Assembly (NCBI GenBank): GCA_027491155.1
Contig: JAIXWR010000017.1
Coordinates: forward strand, 1-64,000
Reading direction: 5' to 3'
Length of the DNA stretch: 64,000 bases
From: Verrucomicrobiaceae bacterium
GTDB lineage: Bacteria > Verrucomicrobiota > Verrucomicrobiia > Verrucomicrobiales > Akkermansiaceae
Numbering within the stretch: the first letter of the stretch is position 1; each line of letters starts with the position of its first letter. Below, piece by piece: positions 17,121 through 26,483 of this stretch. A model generated the notes under the pieces. The model was not told the DNA's origin and did not search any database. It saw nothing but the letters and a program-made list of their open reading frames with translations. Both the position numbers and the translations under genes were made by a program.

Positions 17121-19508
17121 ATGAAACACAAGTTCATCACCGCCCTGATGGCGGGAACCCTGATCCACGCCGCCCAGGCCGCTCCAGGTGACCTCATTTG
17201 GTCCGATAACTTCGACCTCGGCAGCGACACCACGAACTTCGACGGTGCCTCCCTGGCGGGGCGCCTCGCCGGGCCCCTTGGAACCGCGCCGGATTGCGTG
17301 GCCCGGGCCTCCGGGATCCAGCAATGGATCACCTCGAACCAGCTCAACCTCCGCGGCGGCCGCATCCGCTTCCAGCGCTCGGCGGCCGGCCCCCGCTTCG
17401 ACTGGGCGGGCACCGCGGCCGGATCTTCCGCCGCGAACATCGCCGCCGCGGCCAACATCCTCGATGCGGGCGGCATGAAGATCTCCTTCGACTACGTGCC
17501 GACCAACAACACCAGCACCAACTGGGTGAACGTCTCCGTCGGCATGCCGTCCTCCTTCGATGGTCAGGCGATCAATTACTTCGAAACCGACTACGGGGTC
17601 CTGCTCCGTAACAACGGCGCGACCGAGAGATTCGACAACGGCTTCAACAAGGGCCCCGGAGGCAGCTTTCCCGCGACGACGACCAGCCGCCACGCCGATT
17701 ACTACTACGCGTTCTCCAGCTTCGCCAACGGCACCGAGGTCCGTTCGCGGGTGGTCGTGGACGGTATCCAGGTCGCCGCCGACACCTTCTATCTGGAGAA
17801 CAACGCCGGGGAGTTCTATTTCGTCGTGGAAGTGGGCGAAGTGGGAACCCTCGTGGACAACCTGACCGTCTCCACCATCCCCACCATCTATGACATGGCG
17901 GTGACCGGCGACGAGTTCATCTCCGGCGTCGATCCAGGAGACGCGGTCGCCACCCTTTCCGGTTCGACTTTCGCCAAAGGCCCGGAGGCATCCACCTTCG
18001 TCTTCGTCGCCGGCACCGGCGATGACGACAATGCCAAGTTTGTCATCGACGGTTCCACCATCAAGGCCGGGACCTACGATTTCACGCAGGATCCCGGAGG
18101 CACCGAGTATTTCGTTCGAGTCAAAGGCACCGGCAACGTGACGGGAGGAACGAAGGAATTCGAACATGTCTTCACGCTGATCAAGGACGACGACGCCGAT
18201 GACCTGGTGGACGACTGGGAACTCGACTTTGCCGGGAACCTGACCGCTCTGACAGGTCTCCTCGCGGGTCCCGGTCCGGGTGCCGGCACGGGCGACTTCG
18301 ACGGCGACGGACTCAGCGATCTTGCGGAATACAACCTGAGCCTCGGGGCCTTCCCGACGATCAGCCCGGTCCTCGCCGATACCGACGGGGACACCCTCAA
18401 CGACAACGTCGAACAGAATCCCGTGGCTCCGCGGCCGGTCACCAACCCGCTGATCGCGGACACCGACAAGGACGGCCTGAACGACGGCGTCGAGTCCAAC
18501 ACCGGCACCTTCGCCTCCCCGACGGACACCGGCTCCAATGCCACCGATCCGGATTCCGACGATGACGGTTCCCGCGACGGCTTCGAAGTCGCCAAGGCAA
18601 GCAATCCGGTCGACTTCTCCTCCCGGCCGGTCCTTCCTCCGGCATTCGCCATCGTCCCGCTGACCGACGACGCCAGCACCGGAATCTCGGCGAGCACGAC
18701 TTACACCCACAAGATTAGCGGCGGCGGCCCCGCCACGATCAACGGGGTCTTGCTCGAGGAGCTCAATCCGGTCTCCTCCCCGGCGAACTTCACATGGACG
18801 GTTTCGGCCGGTGCCCCGGCGGAGATCAACCCGATCACCAACGCTTCCTGGTTGCCTGCCAACGGCGGGGTGACCGGTCCCGGGCTGCTCGATCTGTTCG
18901 GCGGTTTCACCTACAACACGAACGGCAACCCGGAAGGATTCCAAACCTACACGCTCAGCGGCTTGGAAATCGGCAAGGCCTACAAGCTGAAGATCTTCGT
19001 GCGCCCCTGGGCAAACAATGTCGCCAGCTTCCGCCCGATCGACCTCCGCTTCACGAACGGGGCCACCGTCGAGGAACCTTTCGGCGGGCTTGCAACCGAC
19101 CGGCCGGGGATCGTGCTGAACAACGGCAACAACAACTCGGCGTTCTACGTCAGCTACGACTACGTGGCGGAAGCCACCGACCTGGTGATCCGCGCGCGGG
19201 TTCACGAAAGCGCGCTCCCTGCCAGCGGTTCCTTCCACCTCTACGGTCTGACCAATGAAGTCGTCCCGGACAACCCGCCCGTGGTCACCGCGGTGACCCG
19301 CGATGGAAGCGGAAACTTCATCATCGATTTCACCGGCGAGCCGAACACCACCTACAACGTGACCAAGTCCCCGGACCTGACCACGCCCTTCGGGCCGCTC
19401 ACCACCCCGCTCACGGCGACGACCAACGGCGCGGGTGTGGGTCAAGCGACGGTGCCGTCTTCCGAAGCGTCCGAGACCCGCGAATTCTACCGCATCGAAA
19501 GCCCGTGA
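17121..19508 (+). CDS. Secreted protein with thrombospondin type-3-like calcium repeats
   Basis: A 795-residue protein with a signal peptide (FITALMAGTLIHAAQA). An N-terminal beta-rich domain (about 22-265) resembles LamG or a similar jelly roll. Then come cadherin-like segments and a calcium-binding block at about 390-495 built from DFDGDGLSDLAEY, DTDGDTLNDNVE, DTDKDGLNDGVES and DSDDDGSRDGFE. The C-terminus (about 720-795; TTYNVTKSPDLTTPFGP ... EFYRIESP) is the beta-sandwich tail also recognisable in the other large secreted proteins here. No enzyme motif is visible. A calcium-stabilised surface or extracellular structural or binding protein is likely. It has its own leader region of about 200 bp and is followed by a strong hairpin at 19577. 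Confidence 0.88.
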   Translation: MKHKFITALMAGTLIHAAQAAPGDLIWSDNFDLGSDTTNFDGASLAGRLAGPLGTAPDCVARASGIQQWITSNQLNLRGGRIRFQRSAAGPRFDWAGTAAGSSAANIAAAANILDAGGMKISFDYVPTNNTSTNWVNVSVGMPSSFDGQAINYFETDYGVLLRNNGATERFDNGFNKGPGGSFPATTTSRHADYYYAFSSFANGTEVRSRVVVDGIQVAADTFYLENNAGEFYFVVEVGEVGTLVDNLTVSTIPTIYDMAVTGDEFISGVDPGDAVATLSGSTFAKGPEASTFVFVAGTGDDDNAKFVIDGSTIKAGTYDFTQDPGGTEYFVRVKGTGNVTGGTKEFEHVFTLIKDDDADDLVDDWELDFAGNLTALTGLLAGPGPGAGTGDFDGDGLSDLAEYNLSLGAFPTISPVLADTDGDTLNDNVEQNPVAPRPVTNPLIADTDKDGLNDGVESNTGTFASPTDTGSNATDPDSDDDGSRDGFEVAKASNPVDFSSRPVLPPAFAIVPLTDDASTGISASTTYTHKISGGGPATINGVLLEELNPVSSPANFTWTVSAGAPAEINPITNASWLPANGGVTGPGLLDLFGGFTYNTNGNPEGFQTYTLSGLEIGKAYKLKIFVRPWANNVASFRPIDLRFTNGATVEEPFGGLATDRPGIVLNNGNNNSAFYVSYDYVAEATDLVIRARVHESALPASGSFHLYGLTNEVVPDNPPVVTAVTRDGSGNFIIDFTGEPNTTYNVTKSPDLTTPFGPLTTPLTATTNGAGVGQATVPSSEASETREFYRIESP

Positions 19509-19576
19509 TTCCGCGGACCCGGTCTTGAAAGGGCCGTGCCGAACGCAGGCTTCCCGATTGATCCATCAAACCCCAT

Positions 19577-19608
19577 GATCCCGCAGTCACTCCCGTGGCT
19601 GCGGGGTC
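19577..19608 (+). terminator. Strong stem-loop between two secreted-protein genes
   Basis: GATCCCGCAGTCAC pairs with GTGGCTGCGGGGTC over 14 positions (12 Watson-Crick, 2 G-T) around a TCCC loop. It starts 69 bp after the 19508 stop. No T-run follows, so it is either a Rho-type/transcript-stabilising hairpin or a repeat palindrome rather than a textbook intrinsic terminator. Confidence 0.45.
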
Positions 19609-19677
19609 GGCATTTCGAGGGACTGCTTCCTGCGGCTCCTTGCCGGATCCCGTTTCCCGAGGTTTCTTCCCTTGTTC

Positions 19678-22600
19678 ATGCACGCCGCCCAACGAATCGC
19701 CTCCTGCATCCTCGCGCCGTTACTCGCCGCGGGAGTCGCGCGTGCGGACAGTCCCGATGCCGTCGTCACCATCAACGAGGTCCACTACAACCCGCCGCTC
19801 ACCCAGGACGCCGAGTGGATCGAGCTCCACAACCAGATGGCGGTCAACATCGACCTCTCGGGGTGGTCGCTGGCCGACGGGATCTCCTACACTTTTCCCA
19901 CCGGCACGGTCATTCCCGCGGGCGGCCATTTCGTGGTGGCGAAACTCCCGGCCCACGCCTCGCTGGCCGGCGTGCCGAACGTCTTCGGTCCCTTCACCGG
20001 CAATCTTTCCAACGGCGGCGAAACCGTCGACCTGCTCAGCCCCACCGGGCGGTTGATGGACCGGCTGACCTACGGCGATGCCGGCTTGTGGCCGGTCACC
20101 CCCGACGGCGCCGGAGCCACCCTGGCCAAGCGCCGCCCCGGCACCGCCGCGGAGGATCCCGCCAACTGGCGCGCCAGCCAGGCCGCGGGCGGCACGCCGG
20201 CAGGACTCAATTTCCTGTCGAACGAAGTGCCGGTGGTCCACGTCTTCACCGACGCCGACACCACCTGGCGCTTCCGCGACACCACCACCGCGCCGTCCGG
20301 ATCGTGGGCGAACCCGGGCTTCGCCGACGGCGCATGGAGCCAGGGCCAGGCACCCTTCGGTTCGACAGGTTCGAGCCCGGTCCTCGGGATCACTTCCGAC
20401 CTGGTGGAACGCTTCCGCGCCGCCGACATCACAGGCATCGCCAACGGCGGCACCTTCAGCCCGTGGAACGACACCGCCACCGGCGACGGGGTCGCGCAGA
20501 ACGCGGTCGCACCTGTTGTGACCAACAACAACCCGCAGTTCTACAACGACACCGCCAACCGCACCCCTTCCGGCCAGCCGGTCGTGGACTTCGATGGCGA
20601 CGACCAGTTCCGCACCTCCGTCTCCCCCGGCATCGCGGCGACCTCCGGCTTCGTCTACTTCATCGTCTGCCGAGCCAACGGCGCGCCGACCAATGGCAGC
20701 GTGACGAGTGGCGACGGCGACTACATCTTTGACCGTGATGCCACCGTGGGGAATCCCCTGGTATCTCTCAAGCCGGACAACAACCGCTACGGCTTCCAGA
20801 AGCGCTACGACGACGGCAGCGCTCTTGGAGGGATGGTTTCCACCACGCCGATCTCCACCACCCAGTTCCAGATCGTCGCGGTCCGCCGCAACCGGACGCT
20901 CAGCCGCTTCGAAATCTGGGTCGATGGCGTGATGGAGGCGACCACTCCGGACACGGGCGGAAACCTCACGCCACAGCCCATCGTGATCGGCAACCATGAA
21001 AACGGCGGGGTCAAGGGTTTCAACGGCGACATCGCCGAACTGCTGATCTACCGCGAGGAGCTTTCCGAATCGGATTTCCAGTCCGTCGGCGCCTACCTCG
21101 AAGGCCGCTACGGCCTCGCCACCGCCTTCCCCGATTCCGTCGCCCGGACCTCGCTCAACGCCAGCGCCTCCACCGCCTACTTCCGGAAATCCTTCACCTT
21201 CTCCGGCGATCCCGCGCGCACCACGCTTTCGCTCGACCACACCCTCGCCGACGGCGCCGTCTTCTATCTCAACGGCCAGGAAATCGCCCGCCACAACCTG
21301 CCCGCCGGCACGATCGGCCACACAACATCGGCCCTGTCCAATGTTGCCGCGCCGCAGTCCACCGGCCCGCAGCCCGTTCCCGCCGGCGCGCTGGTCAACG
21401 GCGACAACGTCCTCGCCGTCTCCGTCCACACCGGTGCCTCGGACAACACCGCCTGGTTCACCGCCAGCCTCCGCGGCGAGGAAACCCTGCCCGACCCCGA
21501 TCTTCCGCCCGCCCTCCAGATCCACGAGATCGCCGGAGCGAGCGCGACACCCTTCTTCATCGAAGTCCGTAACCCCACCGCCGCCCCCGTCTCGACCGCC
21601 GGCTTCACGCTCGAGGTCAGCGGCACGGTCAACGACAGCGACCCGCTGCCGACCGTCACGGTGCCGCCCGGCGGTCTGGTGCACTACACCAACACCCAGC
21701 TCGGCTTCCGCCCGGCCAACGGCGACAAGATCATCCTCCGCTCGCCCGCCGGCCACCCGGTCGATGCCCGCAATGCCGACCTCGTCACCCGCGGCCGCTC
21801 CGACCTCTGGCCGAACCGCTGGCTCTACCCCTCCGCCTCGACCCCCGGCACCGCGAACACCTTCAATCTCCAGCAGAACATCGTCCTCAACGAGATCTGC
21901 TACAACCCGCCCGACGTCTCGTTGGCCAGCGCCGACAAGCAGTGGATCGAACTCCACAACCGCGGGGCCGTCCCGGTCGACCTCGCCGGCTGGCGCTTCA
22001 GCTCCGGCATCGATTTCACCTTTCCCTCTCCCACGGTCCTTGCAGCGGGCGGCTACCTGCTCGTCGCGAAGTTGCCCGGCAACTTCACGCCGGCCCCCGG
22101 TGCCACGGTGCTCGGCCCTTGGTCCGGCAGCCTCTCCGGCGGTGGGGAAAGGATCACGCTGTTGGACGCCGCGGGAAATCCCGCCGACGAGGTTTCCTAT
22201 CTCGACGGCGGCCGCTGGCCCGGCGATGCCGATGCCGGCGGGTCCACCCTCGAACTCCGCGACCCGCGCGCCGACAACTCGCTGCCCGGCTCCTGGGCCG
22301 CCAGCAATGAAAGCTCCCGCCGCACCTGGCAAACCTACACCTACCGCGCCACCGCCGCCGCCAGCACCGGCCCGGACAACCAGTGGAAGGAATTCATCTT
22401 CGGCCTGCTCGACGGCGGCGACGTCCTGATCGACGACATCTCCGTGGTGGAGAATCCCGACACCTCGGCGGTGCAGATGATCTCCAACGGCAATTTCCAG
22501 TCTGGCACCACCGGCTGGCGCTTCCTCGGCAACCACCGCCACGCGCAGGTGGTCCCCGATCCCGGAAGCCCCGGCAACAACGTGCTTCATCTCAGCTCCA

Positions 22601-25395
22601 AAGGCGCCACCGAGCACATGCACAACCACGTCGAAACCACCCTGGCCGGTGGACTTTCGGTGGTGAACGGCCGGGTTTACGAAATCAGCTACCGCGCCCG
22701 CTGGCTCGGCGGATCGAACCGCCTCAACACCCGCCTCTACTTCAACCGCGTCGCCAAAACCACCGAACTCGCCCGCACCGACACGCCCGGAACTCCCGGT
22801 GCCGCGAACTCGACCGCGGTCGCCAACGCCGGCCCGGCCTTCACCGCGCTTTCGCATTCACCGGTCGTTCCGGACCCGGGCGAAGCCGTCACCATCACGA
22901 CCCGCGCCACCGACCCCGACGGCCTCGGCACCTTCACCCTGCACTATTCGGTGAATGGCGGCGCTTTCACCCCGGTGACGATGACCCCGGCCGGCGACGG
23001 CACCACCTTCACCGCGTCCGTTCCCGGCCAGTCCGCCGCCAGCGTGGTGCGCTTCCACGTCGCCGCCAGCGATGCCGCACCGGCTCCCGCTTCCTCCTTT
23101 CATCCCGCGGACGGTCCTTCGTCGCACGCACTCTATCAGGTGAACGAGGGCCTCGCCGCCACCAACGGCCTGCAGAACATCCGCATCGTCATGGACCCCG
23201 CCGACGAAGCCCTGCTCTATCAGACCAACAACCTGATGAGCAACGAGCGCCTCGGCTGCACCGTGATCTACGGCGAGCGGGAGGCCTACTACGACGTCGG
23301 TGTCCGCCTCAAAAGCAGCCAGCGCGGCCGGCCCGCACCCGCCCGGGTCGGCTTCAATCTCGGCTTCAACAGGGACCAGCTCTTCCGCGGAATCCACCGC
23401 GCCGTTGCCATCGACCGCTCCGAAGGACAGATCACCGGCTGCCAGGAGATCCTCTACGACCACATGATGTATGCCAGCGGCGGCGTGCCGGCGGAATTCA
23501 ACGACCTCTGCAAGGTCATCGCGCCCGACCCCGCCCATTCGAGCCACGCCATCCTGCAGATGGCCCGCTTCAACGACGTCTTCCTCGATTCCCAGTTCGA
23601 GAACGGCAGCGACGGCACCGGCTACGAGTACGAGCTGATCTATTATCCCACCACCACCGATGCCAACGGCTTCAAACTGCCCCAGCCCGATCTGGTTATC
23701 GGCACCGACATCACCGACCTCGGCGACGACAAGGAGCGCTACCGCTGGAACTTCCTCCTCGAGAACAACGAGGACATCGACGACTACTCGCGCGTCATCG
23801 CCCTGGGCAAGCACTTCGCCAAGACCGGCACGGCCTTTGAGACCGGTCTCGAAAGCATCATCGATGTCGACCAGTGGCTGCGTGCCACCGCCTACGCCTG
23901 TGCCAGCGGGGCGGGGGACTCCTTCTTCGCGAACGCGAACCACAACGGGATCTTCTACGCCCGGCCGGACGGGCGGATGCTGTTCTTCCCGCACGACATG
24001 GATTTCTCGTTCAGTGCCACGCGGAACATCTTCGAGAATGCCGAGCTGCAGAAGCTCGTCGCCAACGGCGCCCGCCGCCGCGCTTACCTCGGCCACCTGC
24101 ACCACATCTGCACCACGGTCTTCAACCAGTCCTACATGTCGGCCTGGACGAGCCACTACGGCAGCCTGCTGCCCGGTGAGAACTTCACCGGCCACCTGAG
24201 TTACATCAACAGCCGCTCGAACTACATCCTCGGCGCGATCAACACCGACACTCCGACGGTGGCCTTTGCCATCACCACCAACGGCGGTGCCAATTTCTCG
24301 ACCGGCACCAGTCCGGTCACCCTTTCCGGGCAAGGCTGGGTGAACATCCGCGAGATCCGCCTCGCAGGCTCCACGGTACCGCTCGCCAGCACCTGGACTT
24401 CGGTCAATACCTGGCAGGTCGCCGTGCCCCTCACCTTCGGGCCGAACGCGATCACCTTGGAAGCCGTCGATTTCACCGGCGCTGTGGTCGGCACCGACAG
24501 CATCACCGTCACCAATACCGGCGGGATCGAGCCGCCCCAGCCATCCACCCTGGTTGTCTCGGAAATCTACTACAACCCTCCCGGCAATCTCGAGACGACC
24601 GAATACGTCGAGCTCATGAACACCTCCGCCGCGACGCTCGACCTGAGCAACGTGAACTTCACCGCCGGTGTGACCTTCGCCTTTCCCGGCGGCACCCTGC
24701 TCGGCCCCGGCGGCCGGATTCTCGTCGTCAAGGACCAGGCCGCGTTCACGGCGGCCTTCGGCACCGGACTGCCGGTCGCCGGGGTGTTCCCGAACAGCCT
24801 CAACAACGCCGGCGAGCGCCTCGAACTCCGTCGTGCCGACGGTGGCATCCTCCACTCTTTCATCTTCAGCGACCTACCGCCCTGGCCGGTCGAGGCGGAT
24901 GGCGACGGCTATTCGCTGGTGCTTGCCGATCCCCATTCGAACCCCGACCACGGCAACCCCCTGAGCTGGCGCGCCAGCCTTGTCGCGAGCGGCGGCAGCC
25001 CCGGCACCGGCGACAGCCAGTCCTACGCCGCTTGGAAAGCCTCCAACGGCAACCATGCCGATGGCGACGACATCGACGGCGACGGCTTCACCACCCGCGA
25101 GGAATACTTCCTCGGCGGCAACCCGCTGGTCGCCGAGCCGTCCTTGAAGCCGACCTTCCAGATTGAACCCGGCGGGACTTTCCTCATGTCCGTCACCCGG
25201 CGTGTCACCGCCGAGAATGCCGCGGTTCTTCCCGAAATCTCCACCGGCCTCGCGAGCTGGGCACCGGATCCGACCGCGGTGTTTCTCAGCAACACCCGGC
25301 AGCCAGGCAGTCCCGCCGTCGATCGCCTGACCTTCCGTCTCAGCCCGCCGGTTGGGGCCCCGCGCTTCTTCGCCCGCTTTGCCTTCGGGCCGTGA
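19678..25395 (+). CDS. Giant secreted lamin-tail / CotH-kinase-fold protein
   Basis: A 1905-residue protein with a signal peptide (RIASCILAPLLAAGVARA). Lamin-tail domains recur near residues 25-135 (TINEVHYNPP ... AEWIELHN), 735-850 (VLNEICYNPP ... QWIELHN) and 1622-1720 (VSEIYYNPPG ... EYVELMN), with a diverged one near 615-720. A LamG-like domain lies at about 250-480. A CotH domain spans about 1165-1530, with GVRLKSSQRGR, the core DHMMYASGG and the DxD-type site FFPHDMDFSF (about 1436). CotH folds are protein kinase-like and phosphorylate spore coat proteins in Bacillus; here a secreted kinase or adhesin is possible. The C-terminus (about 1785-1905) has DGDDIDGDGFTTREEYFLGG plus a beta-sandwich tail. 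ATG 19678 is used rather than TTG 19672. Confidence 0.88.
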   Translation: MHAAQRIASCILAPLLAAGVARADSPDAVVTINEVHYNPPLTQDAEWIELHNQMAVNIDLSGWSLADGISYTFPTGTVIPAGGHFVVAKLPAHASLAGVPNVFGPFTGNLSNGGETVDLLSPTGRLMDRLTYGDAGLWPVTPDGAGATLAKRRPGTAAEDPANWRASQAAGGTPAGLNFLSNEVPVVHVFTDADTTWRFRDTTTAPSGSWANPGFADGAWSQGQAPFGSTGSSPVLGITSDLVERFRAADITGIANGGTFSPWNDTATGDGVAQNAVAPVVTNNNPQFYNDTANRTPSGQPVVDFDGDDQFRTSVSPGIAATSGFVYFIVCRANGAPTNGSVTSGDGDYIFDRDATVGNPLVSLKPDNNRYGFQKRYDDGSALGGMVSTTPISTTQFQIVAVRRNRTLSRFEIWVDGVMEATTPDTGGNLTPQPIVIGNHENGGVKGFNGDIAELLIYREELSESDFQSVGAYLEGRYGLATAFPDSVARTSLNASASTAYFRKSFTFSGDPARTTLSLDHTLADGAVFYLNGQEIARHNLPAGTIGHTTSALSNVAAPQSTGPQPVPAGALVNGDNVLAVSVHTGASDNTAWFTASLRGEETLPDPDLPPALQIHEIAGASATPFFIEVRNPTAAPVSTAGFTLEVSGTVNDSDPLPTVTVPPGGLVHYTNTQLGFRPANGDKIILRSPAGHPVDARNADLVTRGRSDLWPNRWLYPSASTPGTANTFNLQQNIVLNEICYNPPDVSLASADKQWIELHNRGAVPVDLAGWRFSSGIDFTFPSPTVLAAGGYLLVAKLPGNFTPAPGATVLGPWSGSLSGGGERITLLDAAGNPADEVSYLDGGRWPGDADAGGSTLELRDPRADNSLPGSWAASNESSRRTWQTYTYRATAAASTGPDNQWKEFIFGLLDGGDVLIDDISVVENPDTSAVQMISNGNFQSGTTGWRFLGNHRHAQVVPDPGSPGNNVLHLSSKGATEHMHNHVETTLAGGLSVVNGRVYEISYRARWLGGSNRLNTRLYFNRVAKTTELARTDTPGTPGAANSTAVANAGPAFTALSHSPVVPDPGEAVTITTRATDPDGLGTFTLHYSVNGGAFTPVTMTPAGDGTTFTASVPGQSAASVVRFHVAASDAAPAPASSFHPADGPSSHALYQVNEGLAATNGLQNIRIVMDPADEALLYQTNNLMSNERLGCTVIYGEREAYYDVGVRLKSSQRGRPAPARVGFNLGFNRDQLFRGIHRAVAIDRSEGQITGCQEILYDHMMYASGGVPAEFNDLCKVIAPDPAHSSHAILQMARFNDVFLDSQFENGSDGTGYEYELIYYPTTTDANGFKLPQPDLVIGTDITDLGDDKERYRWNFLLENNEDIDDYSRVIALGKHFAKTGTAFETGLESIIDVDQWLRATAYACASGAGDSFFANANHNGIFYARPDGRMLFFPHDMDFSFSATRNIFENAELQKLVANGARRRAYLGHLHHICTTVFNQSYMSAWTSHYGSLLPGENFTGHLSYINSRSNYILGAINTDTPTVAFAITTNGGANFSTGTSPVTLSGQGWVNIREIRLAGSTVPLASTWTSVNTWQVAVPLTFGPNAITLEAVDFTGAVVGTDSITVTNTGGIEPPQPSTLVVSEIYYNPPGNLETTEYVELMNTSAATLDLSNVNFTAGVTFAFPGGTLLGPGGRILVVKDQAAFTAAFGTGLPVAGVFPNSLNNAGERLELRRADGGILHSFIFSDLPPWPVEADGDGYSLVLADPHSNPDHGNPLSWRASLVASGGSPGTGDSQSYAAWKASNGNHADGDDIDGDGFTTREEYFLGGNPLVAEPSLKPTFQIEPGGTFLMSVTRRVTAENAAVLPEISTGLASWAPDPTAVFLSNTRQPGSPAVDRLTFRLSPPVGAPRFFARFAFGP

Positions 25396-25406
25396 GGAAG
25401 CCGCTC

Positions 25407-25422
25407 AGCCGGATCTCCGGCT
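25407..25422. terminator. Palindrome between convergent genes
   Basis: AGCCGG - ATCT - CCGGCT, a perfect 16-bp hairpin filling the 26-bp space between the stop of the giant plus-strand gene and the stop of the minus-strand isomerase gene. Symmetry and position suit a bidirectional transcript end, but no T-run is present. Confidence 0.35.
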
Positions 25423-26315
25423 CACTCGGGCAGCCACTTCGCAAGCCTCGCCAGGTCCGCTTTCATCGCTTCGAAGGTCTTGCGGGTCCTTTCCTCGCCG
25501 GTGCCTCCGACGTATTCGACATGAAGTGAAACCGGCGTGCCGGCCGGCAGCAGTTGCTTCACCATCGCGCCCGCCTTCGGGCTTACCACGCCATGTCCCA
25601 GCGGGCAGGCCTCCCACTGGCGGCCGTTCAGCCGGTAGTCCTTGAAATAGACCGCCGCAATGTGCGGCGCGGCCCGGCGCAGGTTCAGTTCCCAGGTATT
25701 CGCTCCTTCCACCGTCGCGTGGGCAAAGTCGAAAGCGAGGCCGAGATCGGCGACGTCGATTCCTTCCAGCGCCGAGACCATGTCCCAGATCGGACCGCCG
25801 ACATAGTTGTTGCCGCGGTGGTTCTGATACTGCCCCTGGACGCCGAGCTCGCGGTTCATCGCGGCGAGGTCTTTCAGCTTCGCCTTCACGTCCGCGAGCT
25901 GCGGCGCGACCGGCTTCTTCAGGTCGTAGCGGTAGTGGACCAGCCGGTAGCGCCTGATCCCCAGCGTGGCGGCGGTCCGCAGCAATGACTCGCTGCCGGC
26001 ATCCGCCTGTCCGATGTCGGAAGTCAGGATGTCGATCGTCACCCCGTGCTTTTTCAGTCCTTCGACGAAGGCCGGCAGGCGTTCGGCGGCCGCTTTCGGT
26101 TCGATATGCCCGCCGGCGCGAATCGGGGCCTCGATGCCTTTCACGCCCAAGGCTGCGACCCGCTCCCCTAGTTCTTCGGCGGAGAGGCTTTCAAGAAACT
26201 TCGTGAACACCGCCCGCGGCCTCGGAGCGACCTTGCGTGCTTCCGCGCCCCGCAAGGGTGCGGCACAACCGGCGAGGGCCAAAGCGGAGCGTTCGAGAAA
26301 TTGGCGTCGGTCCAT
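25422..26315 (-). CDS. Exported sugar-phosphate isomerase/epimerase-like TIM-barrel protein
   Basis: A 297-residue protein of the xylose-isomerase-like AP endonuclease 2 superfamily. The N-terminus MDRRQFLERSALALAGCAAPLRG combines a twin-arginine-like motif with a possible lipobox Cys, so it is probably exported. TIM-barrel strands include GVKGIEAPIRAGG, ITDL-like VTIDILTSDIG, LGIRRYRLVHYRYD, VQGQYQNHRG, LAFDFAHAT, HIAAVYFKDYR and VSLHVEYVGG; metal-ligand candidates are the His and Asp in these strands and Glu in HVEYVG. The frame runs to 26351, but ATG 26315 gives the canonical signal. It is monocistronic and divergent from the transposase. Substrate is probably a sugar or keto-sugar; not determinable here. 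Confidence 0.87.
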   Translation of the reverse strand: MDRRQFLERSALALAGCAAPLRGAEARKVAPRPRAVFTKFLESLSAEELGERVAALGVKGIEAPIRAGGHIEPKAAAERLPAFVEGLKKHGVTIDILTSDIGQADAGSESLLRTAATLGIRRYRLVHYRYDLKKPVAPQLADVKAKLKDLAAMNRELGVQGQYQNHRGNNYVGGPIWDMVSALEGIDVADLGLAFDFAHATVEGANTWELNLRRAAPHIAAVYFKDYRLNGRQWEACPLGHGVVSPKAGAMVKQLLPAGTPVSLHVEYVGGTGEERTRKTFEAMKADLARLAKWLPE

Positions 26316-26410
26316 GAATCCGGAATCTGGCGGTTTCGCAGCTCGATTCAATCCGGAGTTTCAGGCTTCCAGTTTCGCTTTATCGAATCACTGAGTCAGA
26401 CAGTGCAGTA

Positions 26411-26423
26411 AATGCCAGGCATT
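26411..26423. repeat. Short perfect palindrome upstream of transposase
   Basis: AATGCC - A - GGCATT, 6-bp arms with a single central base, 61 bp upstream of the transposase start and about 96 bp upstream of the minus-strand isomerase start. It could be an operator or a transposase-related site. The surrounding 26316-26483 gap shows no RNA gene. Confidence 0.25.
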
Positions 26424-26483
26424 CAGTAGTAGACAGCCCCTTAGGAATCTGCTTTCCTCCTTTCCGCCACCGCCTCTCCACCG

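Noticed and set aside
19720-24855. Long minus-strand frames opposite the lamin-tail/CotH gene
   Set aside because: Shadow frames caused by third-position GC bias; no domain or start context supports them.
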